Part shown: piece by piece, positions 44,485 to 52,389 of the stretch | How positions within the stretch are numbered: the stretch's first letter is position 1 | Layout of the letters: the number at the start of each line of letters is the position of its first letter | NCBI RefSeq assembly: GCF_044762665.1 | Contig: NZ_JBIWES010000006.1 | Span: 186,001 to 250,000, forward strand | Length of the DNA stretch: 64,000 nt | Reading direction: 5' to 3' | From: Peribacillus frigoritolerans_B | GTDB taxonomy: Bacteria; Bacillota; Bacilli; Bacillales; DSM-1321 | Notes under the pieces: model-generated | Told to the model about the DNA's origin: nothing | Database searches by the model: none | Seen by the model: the letters and a program-made list of their open reading frames with translations, nothing else | Program-made: the position numbers and the translations under genes

Positions 44485-45828
44485 TTAGCTATCTTTTTTC
44501 CGATAGTTATATAGTATCACCAAGAGGATGAACCAGATTGGGGTCAAGAGCAGTGATAGTCGTGTAGCTTCAGCGAATAGCATAACAATAAGGATGAACA
44601 GGAATAATCCTAAAATGGCGTAATTGACAAAAGGTGTAAAAGGAGCCTTGAAAGTCGATTCGGCTCTTAGGTCAGGCCTTGTTTTCGAATATTTGATATG
44701 GGAGATCAAGATAATGCTCCATACCCATATGAAACAGATGGCACTGATGGTAGTCACGACAGTAAATGCCTGTTCAGGTATCATTTTGCTTAATAATGCC
44801 CCTATTGATACAACGATTGTGGATGTTAATAAGGCATTGCTCGGAACAGCCTGTTTATTTAATTTTTCCAGTTTAGCAGGGGCTTCTCCATTCCTGCTTA
44901 ACGTATAGAGTATTCGGCTTGTTGAAAATAAACCGCTGTTGCATGCAGAAGCAGCGGATGTCAAAACGACGAAGTTGATGATCCCTGCAGCGACGGGAAT
45001 GCCAATTAACGCAAAGACCTCTACAAATGGACTGCTCGTGGCATTCAATTGTGTCCATGGGTTGACGCAGAGAATGACGAATATGGCACCAACATAGAAA
45101 AGTAAAATCCGGACAGGGATTTTATTGATGGCAGATGGAATGTTCTTTCTCGGGTTCGCCGTTTCTGCTGCAGAAACCCCGACCAATTCGACACCGACAA
45201 ATGAGAAGACGACCAACTGTAAAGATAGTAGGAATCCGGAAATGCCATTGGGGAACATGCCACCATGATTCCATAGGTTCGTTAGGGAAACCGTTCCGGT
45301 ATTGGTATTGAAGCCGATGATCAAAAGAAAGATTCCTACGATGATCAAGGCGATGATCGTGATTACTTTAATGATGGCAAACCAGAATTCCAATTCGCCA
45401 AATATCTTAACGGTCAATAGGTTCAATCCTAACAGAATGACCAGGCATATTAGAGCCGGAATCCATTGAGGGACATCAAACCAATATTGTATATAGACAC
45501 CGACAGCTATGATATCGGCCATTGCGGTCATGATCCAACAGAACCAATATGTCCAACCTGTCACGAAGCCGGCCCATGGACCGACATATTCAGTTGCGAA
45601 TTCAGTGAATGATACATACCCTGCATTGGATAAGAGCAATTCCCCCAGGGCCCTCATCACAAAAAACAAGGCAATCCCTATTATCAGATAAGAGAATAAT
45701 ATGGAAGGTCCTGCCAATTGTATAGCTTTTCCTGAACCTAAAAATAACCCGGTGCCAATGGTTCCTCCTATTGCAATCAGTTGTACATGTCGATTTTTTA
45801 AATCTCTTTTCAATTCTTGTTTAGCCAA
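44485..45828 (-). CDS. cycA: Glycine/D-alanine/D-serine permease, CycA-like
   Basis: A 447-residue, 12-segment APC transporter. RHVQLIAIGGTIGTGLFLGSG (about 13-33), ALGELLLSNAGYVSFTEFA, GPWAGFVTGWTYWFCWIM and the VGVELVGVSAAET block follow CycA closely. The leader contains a glycine riboswitch, which independently supports glycine as substrate. It is more distantly related to the two YbxG-type permeases at 20491 and 46618. The gene ends at a terminator. Confidence 0.93.
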   Translation of the reverse strand: MAKQELKRDLKNRHVQLIAIGGTIGTGLFLGSGKAIQLAGPSILFSYLIIGIALFFVMRALGELLLSNAGYVSFTEFATEYVGPWAGFVTGWTYWFCWIMTAMADIIAVGVYIQYWFDVPQWIPALICLVILLGLNLLTVKIFGELEFWFAIIKVITIIALIIVGIFLLIIGFNTNTGTVSLTNLWNHGGMFPNGISGFLLSLQLVVFSFVGVELVGVSAAETANPRKNIPSAINKIPVRILLFYVGAIFVILCVNPWTQLNATSSPFVEVFALIGIPVAAGIINFVVLTSAASACNSGLFSTSRILYTLSRNGEAPAKLEKLNKQAVPSNALLTSTIVVSIGALLSKMIPEQAFTVVTTISAICFIWVWSIILISHIKYSKTRPDLRAESTFKAPFTPFVNYAILGLFLFILIVMLFAEATRLSLLLTPIWFILLVILYNYRKKDS

Positions 45829-45973
45829 TTCGTACGCCCCCGTCTTTTATAGTCTTGGTAGTGAATGTTTTTACCTGCATGGTCTTGGAGAGAGGGACGT
45901 GATTATTTCGCCCAGCTGGCCTTTCCCATTGGTTTTAAAAGTTGGTGTTTTTAGTCCAATCACAAAATGGACA

Positions 45974-46006
45974 ATAAAAAAAGAGATTGGATAATACCAA
46001 TCTCTT
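45974..46006 (-). terminator. Riboswitch expression-platform terminator upstream of cycA
   Basis: On the minus strand AAGAGATTGG and CCAATCTCTT form a 10-bp stem followed by U6. It lies between the glycine aptamer and the cycA start, so it is the likely regulated terminator. Confidence 0.85.
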
Positions 46007-46035
46007 AAAGGGCTCAGAATAACAATTTTATCATT

Positions 46036-46104
46036 CGTTACTCTTCTGTCCTTTTGCCTGAGATTGTGAATCCTTCGGCGCTGTATCTTGTACAGTCTCT
46101 CCAG
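46036..46104 (-). promoter_or_regulatory. Glycine riboswitch (single aptamer) controlling cycA
   Basis: Read on the minus strand: GGAGAGACTGTAC, then GCGCCGAAGGATTCACAA, then CTCAGGCAAAAGGACAGAAG. These are the conserved P1-P3 junction segments of the gcvT element (GGAGAG, GCGCCGAAGGAG, CUCAGGCAAAAGGACAGA). Only one aptamer is visible, so it is a singlet type. A terminator 30 bases downstream is the expression platform. For a transporter gene, singlet glycine riboswitches are often off-switches, but that is inference. Confidence 0.93.
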
Positions 46105-46106
46105 AA

Positions 46107-46617
46107 GCTGCTCCTGCTATAGTGTCATCCATAGCATTCATCGCTTGCTTGTATGCGGTTGTGAAGAAATGTCAGTCAGTGAAAATCTATCACTGCTGGA
46201 GCATTCATTATACTTATAAAATAATATTGGAATTCTATCATCTATTTTTCGGTAGGTCAACAAGTTTTTTTGAAGTGAAACTGGCCTTATCTGCAGTTTA
46301 TAGTGGGTTGTATTTAACTTAAGGTTTAAGCAGAAGTGATCTTTTTGAACGATCACTATAATAAAATACTGAACATCACTTTTTTAAAATGATATTTTTA
46401 GACTGGGAAAATCGACAAGATATTATTGGTAACTGTTTATTTCAAAAATACAATTGTATTTTTACAGAATATTTACTATTATAAGATAAGAAAACGTAAT
46501 TGAAGTGTTATGTAATATTGATTAGGATAAAGCATTTCTAACTGCAATAATTAATAGAGAGTCGTTCGTGGTAAGGATAGAAAAACATTACCGATATTGC
46601 ATCTGGGGGAGTTAATC
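46107..46617. other. Intergenic region between divergent cycA and second permease
   Basis: About 500 AT-rich bases with no supported gene. AGTGATC (46335-46341) and GATCACT (46351-46357) form a short inverted repeat. The promoters for cycA (left) and the second permease (right) should be here; I cannot fix them. Confidence 0.4.
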
Positions 46618-48006
46618 ATGTCGAACAAGGAATTAAAGAGAGGGCTGGAATCACGACATATTCAAATGATAGCTTTGGGCGGAACCATCGGAGTCGGGTT
46701 ATTCATGGGTTCTGCAAGCACGATCAAATGGACCGGGCCCTCTGTAATGCTTGCTTATGCCATCGCAGGTATTTTTATATTTTTCATCATGCGTTCCATG
46801 GGTGAGATGTTATATTTAGAACCGACTACAGGTTCTTTTGCAACCTTTGCGAGCAGCTATATACATCCTTTGGCAGGTTATATGACTGCTTGGAGCAATT
46901 GGTTTCAATGGGTAATCGTCGGAATGTCCGAAATTATCGCGGTTGGGTTGTATATGCAATATTGGTTCCCGGAGTTACCTGCTTGGATACCAGGTGTGGT
47001 AGCCATGATCATCTTGGGGGCGGCCAACCTCATTTCCGTAAAATCATTCGGGGAATTTGAATTCTGGTTTGCGCTTATAAAAATCATAACGATTATATTG
47101 ATGATCGTTGCCGGCCTGGGCCTTATCTTCTTTGGGATAGGCAATGGCGGGGATGCGATTGGATTATCGAATCTATGGGCAAATGGCGGCTTCTTTACGG
47201 GAGGCTGGACAGGATTCTTCTTTGCGCTTTCACTTGTCGTGGCTTCCTATCAAGGCGTTGAGCTTATCGGCATCACGGCCGGTGAAGCGAAAGACCCAAC
47301 GAAGACCGTAACAAAAGCGATTCAATCAATCATATGGCGCATATTGATTTTCTATATTGGTGCCATATTCGTCATCGTGACAGTCTTCCCTTGGGATCAA
47401 CTGGATGACTTAGGCAGCCCATTCGTTTCAACCTTTGCCAAAATCGGTATCACTGCGGCGGCAGGAATCATCAATTTTGTCGTAATCACTGCGGCAATGT
47501 CCGGATGCAACAGTGGGATTTTCAGTGCAGGACGTATGCTTTACACACTGGCATTGAATGGCCAAGCTCCGAAAGTCTTTGCTAAAGTATCTAAAAATGG
47601 AGTGCCGGCATATTGCACGATCGCTGTACTATTAGGATTGGGCATCGGGGTTATCCTGAATTACCTTGCACCGCCGCAATTATTCCTTTATGTGTATAGT
47701 GCGAGTGTATTGCCCGGGATGATTCCATGGTTTGTCTTACTTATCAGTGAGCTTAAATTCAGAAAGGTAAATGCCGCTGAAATGGAGAAGCATCCTTTCA
47801 AAATGCCGTTGGCCCCTTACAGTAACTATGCGACAATAGCCTTTTTACTGATGGTGCTGGTGGGTATGTGGATCAATCCGAGTACCCGGATTTCCTTGGT
47901 TGTCGGGATCGTTTTCCTAGCCTTGGTTGTGGCAAGTTATTACATGCTGAAAATGGATAAACGAACACCGTTGGATGTTAAATCCGATGATGAAATTTCA
48001 GGATAA
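46618..48006 (+). CDS. Amino-acid permease, APC/AAT family (YbxG-like), copy 2
   Basis: A 462-residue paralogue of the permease at 20491: HIQMIALGGTIGVGLFMGSA, GSFATFASSYIHPLAGYMTA and GITAGEAKDPTKTVTKAIQS are the shared blocks. The ATG at 46618 follows TGGGGGAG. Substrate presumably threonine, serine or another small neutral amino acid; two expressed copies suggest different regulation, since this one is not next to kbl-tdh. A terminator and repeat cluster 2 follow. Confidence 0.88.
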   Translation: MSNKELKRGLESRHIQMIALGGTIGVGLFMGSASTIKWTGPSVMLAYAIAGIFIFFIMRSMGEMLYLEPTTGSFATFASSYIHPLAGYMTAWSNWFQWVIVGMSEIIAVGLYMQYWFPELPAWIPGVVAMIILGAANLISVKSFGEFEFWFALIKIITIILMIVAGLGLIFFGIGNGGDAIGLSNLWANGGFFTGGWTGFFFALSLVVASYQGVELIGITAGEAKDPTKTVTKAIQSIIWRILIFYIGAIFVIVTVFPWDQLDDLGSPFVSTFAKIGITAAAGIINFVVITAAMSGCNSGIFSAGRMLYTLALNGQAPKVFAKVSKNGVPAYCTIAVLLGLGIGVILNYLAPPQLFLYVYSASVLPGMIPWFVLLISELKFRKVNAAEMEKHPFKMPLAPYSNYATIAFLLMVLVGMWINPSTRISLVVGIVFLALVVASYYMLKMDKRTPLDVKSDDEISG

Positions 48007-48018
48007 AAATTCTATTAG

Positions 48019-48050
48019 AAAGCCCTTCTCTTAATTCGAGAAGGGCTTTT
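48019..48050 (+). terminator. Terminator after permease copy 2
   Basis: AAAGCCCTTCTC and GAGAAGGGCTTTT form a perfect stem with a U-rich end. Confidence 0.9.
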
Positions 48051-48073
48051 GTTGTCTTTGTGGATCAATTGTT

Positions 48074-48176
48074 AGAATTCACGAGTAAATCAGCGAAATT
48101 CACGAGTAAATCGGCAAAACTCACGAGTAAAGTAGTTGAATTCACGAGTAAATCACTTAAATTCACGAGTAAAGCT
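48074..48176. repeat. Short direct repeats with TCACGAGT core, cluster 2
   Basis: Five units of 21-22 bases, each (A)ATTCACGAGTAAA or CTCACGAGTAAA followed by 7-9 variable bases. The period is close to two helical turns. It starts 24 bases past the permease terminator. The same core fills cluster 1, 6.2 kb away. Confidence 0.85.
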
Positions 48177-48179
48177 AAT

Positions 48180-48591
48180 TTGACCCCATAACAAGGGAGA
48201 CCAGTAGGGGGAATGAATCAAAAAGCCTATGGAATGAGAATTCCTGCCAGATTTTTTCATCTTTACACAAGGAAGTTTTTATACAAATTACCGGGCGTAC
48301 CGTAACACCAAATGAAGCGCTCCACATGAACGAATATAAACAGCGTCTATTCCAGACGATTTTCCACTGACATCAATTCCGCGATATAGCTTATGATTTG
48401 TTGGTTCCAATGCAGAAATCGAGCCAAATGGGACACCAATCCAAGTAATAGAACGCAAGTATAGTAAGTATTATTTTTTAACAATATTTATCCGCCGAGA
48501 ATAGGATTCTAAATTGTACAATTCTTGTCCAGGGTCATGAAAAGAACCACCCCAAGTTTGTGATGGAGTGTTTTTTTTTCATAAGTTAAGT
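48180..48591. other. Intergenic region with a possible decayed gene
   Basis: About 400 bases without an intact gene. On the minus strand around 48300-48450 an open stretch reads IGVPFGSISALEPTNHK and then YRGIDVSGKSSGIDAVYIRS, which resembles the start of a GH25 lysozyme (GIDVS...), before meeting a stop. The resemblance is weak and it has no start codon. Confidence 0.25.
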
Positions 48592-49380
48592 TCAGCCTTT
48601 TCCTGCTTGGAATCCTGGATATTTGGTCATTCCGCCATCAGCGTATAAGGTCATTCCCGTTACGTAGCTCGATTCGGCGGAAGCTAGCCAAGCGGCACAA
48701 GCGGCAATTTGTTCCGGTTTTCCGATGTATCCCATCGGTATCAGGTCGATGACTTCTTGTTGAGCTTTTGGGTCATTGAATTTTTCGGCATTGATGGGTG
48801 TGTCGATTGCCCCAGGTGAAATATTATTAATGCGAATCCCTTTAGGAGCATATTCAAGTGCAAGGGTTTCTGTCATCATCTTCACTCCGCCCTTACTTGC
48901 TGCATAGTGGACAAAATGAGGCCAAGGTATCCGGTCATGGACGGAAGACATGTTAATGATATTGCCCTTGATACCATGATCGAGCATATAATTGATTGCT
49001 TCCCTGCTTGCCAGGAACATCCCCGTTAGATTTACATCGATGACTTTCTGCCAATCTTCAAGAGTCAATTTTTCGCTGGGCACTTCATTTTCAATACCAG
49101 CATTGTTGATCATGATATCGATTGTACCAAAGGTGTCCACAGCGAAAGAAAGCAATTTCTTCACATCCGCTTCTTTAGAAACGTCACCTTGAATGGCTGC
49201 GGCTTTCCCGCCTGCAGCTTCAATCGTTTTGATGATTTCCTTATGGTCGCCATTTTCAGTGTGATAATTTAATACGACATGTGCTTTTTCTTTACCGAAC
49301 CTTTCGGCCATGGCTTTTCCTAACCCTTTTGCCGCTCCGGTGATCACGACCACTTTTTTCTCTAAATCGTCATACATCAT
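48592..49380 (-). CDS. gdh: Glucose 1-dehydrogenase (SDR)
   Basis: A 262-residue NAD(P)-dependent glucose dehydrogenase. VVITGAAKGLGKAMAERFGK (about 11-30) is the coenzyme loop, IMINNAGIENEVPS the NNAG motif, SSVHDRIPWPHFVHYAASKG (about 146-165) carries the Ser-Tyr-Lys active site and TGMTLYADGGMTKYPGFQAG the C-terminus, matching B. subtilis Gdh closely. It is a forespore enzyme that oxidises glucose at germination. The gene lies 15 bases after glcU. AAAGGAGAG precedes the ATG. Confidence 0.94.
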   Translation of the reverse strand: MMYDDLEKKVVVITGAAKGLGKAMAERFGKEKAHVVLNYHTENGDHKEIIKTIEAAGGKAAAIQGDVSKEADVKKLLSFAVDTFGTIDIMINNAGIENEVPSEKLTLEDWQKVIDVNLTGMFLASREAINYMLDHGIKGNIINMSSVHDRIPWPHFVHYAASKGGVKMMTETLALEYAPKGIRINNISPGAIDTPINAEKFNDPKAQQEVIDLIPMGYIGKPEQIAACAAWLASAESSYVTGMTLYADGGMTKYPGFQAGKG

Positions 49381-49395
49381 TCATCTCTCCTTTAA

Positions 49396-50247
49396 CTATT
49401 CTTTTGTGAAGCCGATCATGATTCCGCCAGCAATTACGAGTACACACCCGATGATGACGAAGGCCATTTGCTTTTTGGATTTTTTCTCTCCTAAAAGAAA
49501 GATGCCGCCTAAAGTGGAAATGACGATTCCCATTTGGGAAAATGAGAATGCGATGGCAACGCCCACTTTTGGATTAGCGAGCAAGAGAACGATATTACCG
49601 ACTGCCCACATCATTCCGGTTAGAATATTTCGTCCGGCATACTTATTAAACGGTTTATGTTTGATTGAAAGGAGCAAGGCAGCCAGGAACATGCCAATTG
49701 CTTGCGGCAGGATCGCCGACCATCCGTCAACTTCATTCCATCTAACGACGATGACATATGTAACATAACCCATCGTAGAAATGGCAAGGTAAAAAACGCC
49801 TTTTTTCATGTTTCCTTCTTTTTTGTTATCACCATCACCGTAGCTAGTCAGCAAGACACCTGTAATCAAACAGATTATTGCAACAATGCCGATGGTGATT
49901 GTCATCTTGTCATTCCATTCCCTGAAAATGATAACCGCAAAAAATGTATTCCCTAGAATTTGCAGTCCTGTTGAGATTGGAACGGTTTTTGATACCCCGA
50001 TTTCCTTCACGCTATTGAATTGAAATAACTGCCCGAATGCCCAGCCTATTCCGGAAATGATGCCGACAGTCCACACTGTACCGCTCCATTCCGGCGGATT
50101 GATGAAAGACATCATGATGGCGAACAGTAAAGAACCGATTGTAATGCCAAGTGTTTGATTATAAGAGTTGCCTCCGAGTTTTTCGGACACAAGCACTAAG
50201 CTGCCCCATGTCAATGCAGGGAGGAGCGCAAAGAGAAAACCTTCCAA
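49396..50247 (-). CDS. glcU: Glucose uptake protein GlcU
   Basis: A 283-residue, ten-segment GRP/DMT-superfamily glucose permease (proton symport). It starts EGFLFALLPALTWGSLVLVS and contains GWAFGQLFQFNSVKEIGVSK and SFSQMGIVISTLGGIFLLGEKKSKKQ. It forms the known glcU-gdh pair with gdh, moving glucose to the dehydrogenase. I chose the TTG at 50247-50245 because AGGAGATG lies 6-8 bases upstream and the length matches GlcU; longer upstream frames have no site and add a non-family N-terminus. Confidence 0.92.
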   Translation of the reverse strand: MEGFLFALLPALTWGSLVLVSEKLGGNSYNQTLGITIGSLLFAIMMSFINPPEWSGTVWTVGIISGIGWAFGQLFQFNSVKEIGVSKTVPISTGLQILGNTFFAVIIFREWNDKMTITIGIVAIICLITGVLLTSYGDGDNKKEGNMKKGVFYLAISTMGYVTYVIVVRWNEVDGWSAILPQAIGMFLAALLLSIKHKPFNKYAGRNILTGMMWAVGNIVLLLANPKVGVAIAFSFSQMGIVISTLGGIFLLGEKKSKKQMAFVIIGCVLVIAGGIMIGFTKE

Positions 50248-50459
50248 AATTTCATCTCCTAAACTAGAAAACAATGTTTTTATCAATATAAAATAGCAAG
50301 TTAGTAAGCTATTGAATGTATGTATAGTTTTCCCTTTACACGGGAAAGAAAACATGGTTTTAATTTACCAATTTTCCATTTTATTTTTCAGGGGTGATTC
50401 AATGAAATAATAAGTGGTTTATGGTACTTTTAATTTAAAAAATAGTTAGGAGAAATAGT

Positions 50460-51020
50460 ATGACGACACTGAATGAATGGTTTGAAAAGGGGATTTCTGC
50501 TCAAGAATTTGTATCTTCGATGAAAGTTCATAAAGAAAACTTACAATCGATTCAGGATGGTTTTTCCATTTCTGCTGAAGACCAAGGTTTTTTTGATGCA
50601 TTAAAGAAGAAGGAACTTCGAGCCATTGTCATTACTGAAGACTGGTGCGGAGATGCGATGATGAATATTCCTATACTGCTGAATATATCTGAAGCGGCAA
50701 ATATTGAAACCCGCATGGTTTTACGAGATCAAAATCTTGAACTGATGGATCAATACCTAACGAATGGAACAGCGCGTTCGATTCCCATTTTTATATTCAT
50801 TGATAAGAATGGTGAAGAAAAAGCTGTTTGGGGGCCTCGTGCACCAAAGGTACAAGAGTACGTAATGGAGTTAAGGTCAGACCTGCCTCCCAAGGATGAT
50901 GAACGTTTCGAGGCAGAGCAAAAAGCATTCATTAAAAAGATAACTGCGGCTTTTGCTGAAGAAAAACACCTGTGGGACGAAGTATACGGCAGTATAAAGG
51001 AAGCATTGGGGAACTGCTGA
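50460..51020 (+). CDS. Thioredoxin family protein with WCGD motif
   Basis: A 186-residue cytosolic protein of the thioredoxin fold. The motif ITEDWCGDAMMNIPILL (about 59-75) replaces the usual CxxC with a single cysteine. SIPIFIFIDKNGEEKAVWGPR (about 102-122) is the cis-proline strand. It is a common Bacillus family; function is unknown and without the second cysteine it is not a standard dithiol oxidoreductase. TTAGGAG precedes the ATG by 9 bases. Confidence 0.88.
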   Translation: MTTLNEWFEKGISAQEFVSSMKVHKENLQSIQDGFSISAEDQGFFDALKKKELRAIVITEDWCGDAMMNIPILLNISEAANIETRMVLRDQNLELMDQYLTNGTARSIPIFIFIDKNGEEKAVWGPRAPKVQEYVMELRSDLPPKDDERFEAEQKAFIKKITAAFAEEKHLWDEVYGSIKEALGNC

Positions 51021-51077
51021 AAGCGGATATATCACTTTTAGTCCTGTCCCATAACGGGTGGGATTTCTTCCATAATG

Positions 51078-51195
51078 AAGGGCTGTTTCAAAACGGGACT
51101 GCAACCTGATTGGTTTGTGAATATATAGATATGTTTCCTGACGGTTTTTTTCTAAGTATTCTTTTCTTGAGTCCGTGGTTTTGGAACAGCCTTTT
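51078..51195. repeat. Long inverted repeat, MITE- or IS-end-like
   Basis: Arms AAGGGCTGTTTCAAAAC (51078-51094) with GGGACT, and AGTCC..GGTTTTGGAACAGCCTTTT (51170-51195), flank about 70 bases. The ends resemble terminal repeats of insertion sequences (GGGCTGTTTCAAA is typical of IS1182-type ends, from memory). No coding frame between them. Confidence 0.5.
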
Positions 51196-51201
51196 CATTT
51201 T

Positions 51202-51747
51202 TTATGATTCTGGAATAATTGTAACGCCGATTGTTCGAATAGGAGAATCTTGTTTGGCACTTTGATTCGTTGCTTTGTAGTATTTTAACATTAAATCGTT
51301 CAATTCATTTTGGAAGTTAAGGAAGCTTTCATCATCAAGCTTTAGTTCTAAAAGGGAAAAGGTTGAACCATCTTCTGCGCAGTCTCTTTCTTCTAATTTA
51401 GTAAGATAGTTTTGATATTGGGTCATAAGGGATAATTGATAATAAGAAAAATAGTTCACCTTTTTTTCATTAGAGGATTTTTTCCATTCTTCCCCGCTAA
51501 GCCGTGCTTCTTCTTCATTTAAAACGTAATATTTTTCGGAAACGGATCTCACTTTTTTCTCTTTTACAATGCGTATGACCCCTGAATCCAAAAGAACCTG
51601 TATATGTCTATATAATGTTGCTTGGGGTACATCTTTAATGATTTTTAACATTTCTAATGGTGTTAAACCATTTTCCCTATTTCTCATTAAAGCTTGGGTA
51701 ATCTTTATTCTTACCGGGTGCATTAAAATTTCAGCTTTATTAATCAT
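51202..51747 (-). CDS. Helix-turn-helix transcriptional regulator (ArsR-like)
   Basis: A 181-residue regulator: winged helix in the first 75 residues (PVRIKITQALMRN, then VPQATLYRHIQVLLDSGVIR) and a C-terminal helical effector or dimerisation part. It is divergent from the YxlE/ABC operon, so it may control that system. GAGGAG precedes the ATG. The ligand is unknown; similar proteins accompany drug or peptide exporters. Confidence 0.85.
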   Translation of the reverse strand: MINKAEILMHPVRIKITQALMRNRENGLTPLEMLKIIKDVPQATLYRHIQVLLDSGVIRIVKEKKVRSVSEKYYVLNEEEARLSGEEWKKSSNEKKVNYFSYYQLSLMTQYQNYLTKLEERDCAEDGSTFSLLELKLDDESFLNFQNELNDLMLKYYKATNQSAKQDSPIRTIGVTIIPES

Positions 51748-52097
51748 CTAATTCTCCTCACATTGTTATAACTGGATAATTTTTGATCAAATTTAATGTT
51801 GGTCATGAATAATAAGTTTAATTCGTCATATATTGTAATGTTTGAATCATTTTCATTTAAATAAAAATGACACGGTTCGAAAAATAATATTACCGAAATA
51901 TTTTTTCGAAGTAAATAATAAGCCTTTTTAAATAATTTAAATTTTTAAAAAAAGATGTATTCATGCAATGAAAATTAATAAATATCGCGATATTTTATTA
52001 TTATTTATTATGATAATATTATCATTATAAATAACAATAAAAACTAAAACAATATTTTATTAAGAAAAAAAATAGGTGCAAAATTCCAAATTACATG
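51748..52097. other. AT-rich divergent control region with two palindromes
   Basis: AATATCGCGATATT (51981-51994, perfect 14 bp) and ATGATAATATTATCAT (52010-52025, perfect 16 bp) lie between the regulator and the ABC operon. The second resembles a Fur half-site pair without the central base. No gene seen. Confidence 0.5.
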
Positions 52098-52119
52098 TTA
52101 TCATTATCGATAATGATAA
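52098..52119 (+). promoter_or_regulatory. Fur-like operator upstream of the YxlE/ABC operon
   Basis: A perfect 22-bp palindrome with arms TTATCATTATC and GATAATGATAA. It contains tandem GATAAT hexamers of the Fur box and would overlap a -10 (GATAAT, 52115-52120), with TTACAT at 52091-52096 as -35 and an 18-base spacer. The 18-bp TTATCGATAATGATAATA is shared with the NRPS promoter site at 57011. Confidence 0.7.
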
Positions 52120-52149
52120 TAATATTTCGTTACCAAAGGAGTGGTATAT

Positions 52150-52389
52150 ATGGAATTGCATTATGGATGGAACGAATTGAAAGATATTGATTTCATGTCT
52201 ATTCTGCCAATTATTTTACCGGTAATTGCAATTGGAATGATTTTAGTTCTTATAGCATTAATTGATTTATACAGAAATCGAAAGACGAGGAAAAATGTTT
52301 TATTGTGGACACTCATCATTATTTTTGCAAATACTATCGGTCCAATTCTGTACTTCGTTATCGGTAGAAAGGATAGTGAAAGAATATGA
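52150..52389 (+). CDS. YxlE-like membrane protein (PLDc_N domain)
   Basis: A 79-residue protein with two membrane helices (about 18-38 and 50-70) and the PLDc_N signature RKTRKNVLLWTLIIIFANTI followed by GPILYFVIGR. In B. subtilis yxlE heads yxlEFG in the sigY operon, where YxlE is a negative regulator of SigY and YxlF/YxlG are ABC parts; the next genes here are the same types. No sigma factor gene is in this window. AAAGGAG precedes the ATG at 52150; its TGA overlaps the ATPase start. Confidence 0.85.
   Translation: MELHYGWNELKDIDFMSILPIILPVIAIGMILVLIALIDLYRNRKTRKNVLLWTLIIIFANTIGPILYFVIGRKDSERI

Noticed and set aside
46036..46144. A 36-codon open frame on the minus strand (from ATG near 46144) that covers the glycine riboswitch
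   Set aside because: No ribosome binding site, and the conserved bases are explained by the RNA aptamer; the frame is probably accidental.
46122..46322. 66-codon plus-strand frame upstream of the second permease
   Set aside because: No ribosome binding site and it runs antisense to the cycA leader.
41859..48176. CRISPR arrays at the two repeat clusters
   Set aside because: Repeat cores are only 8-14 bases, spacers are 7-10 bases and there are no cas genes.
48240..48470. Possible GH25 lysozyme gene on the minus strand
   Set aside because: Only a short GIDVS-like stretch, no start, early stop; kept as a note in the intergenic entry.
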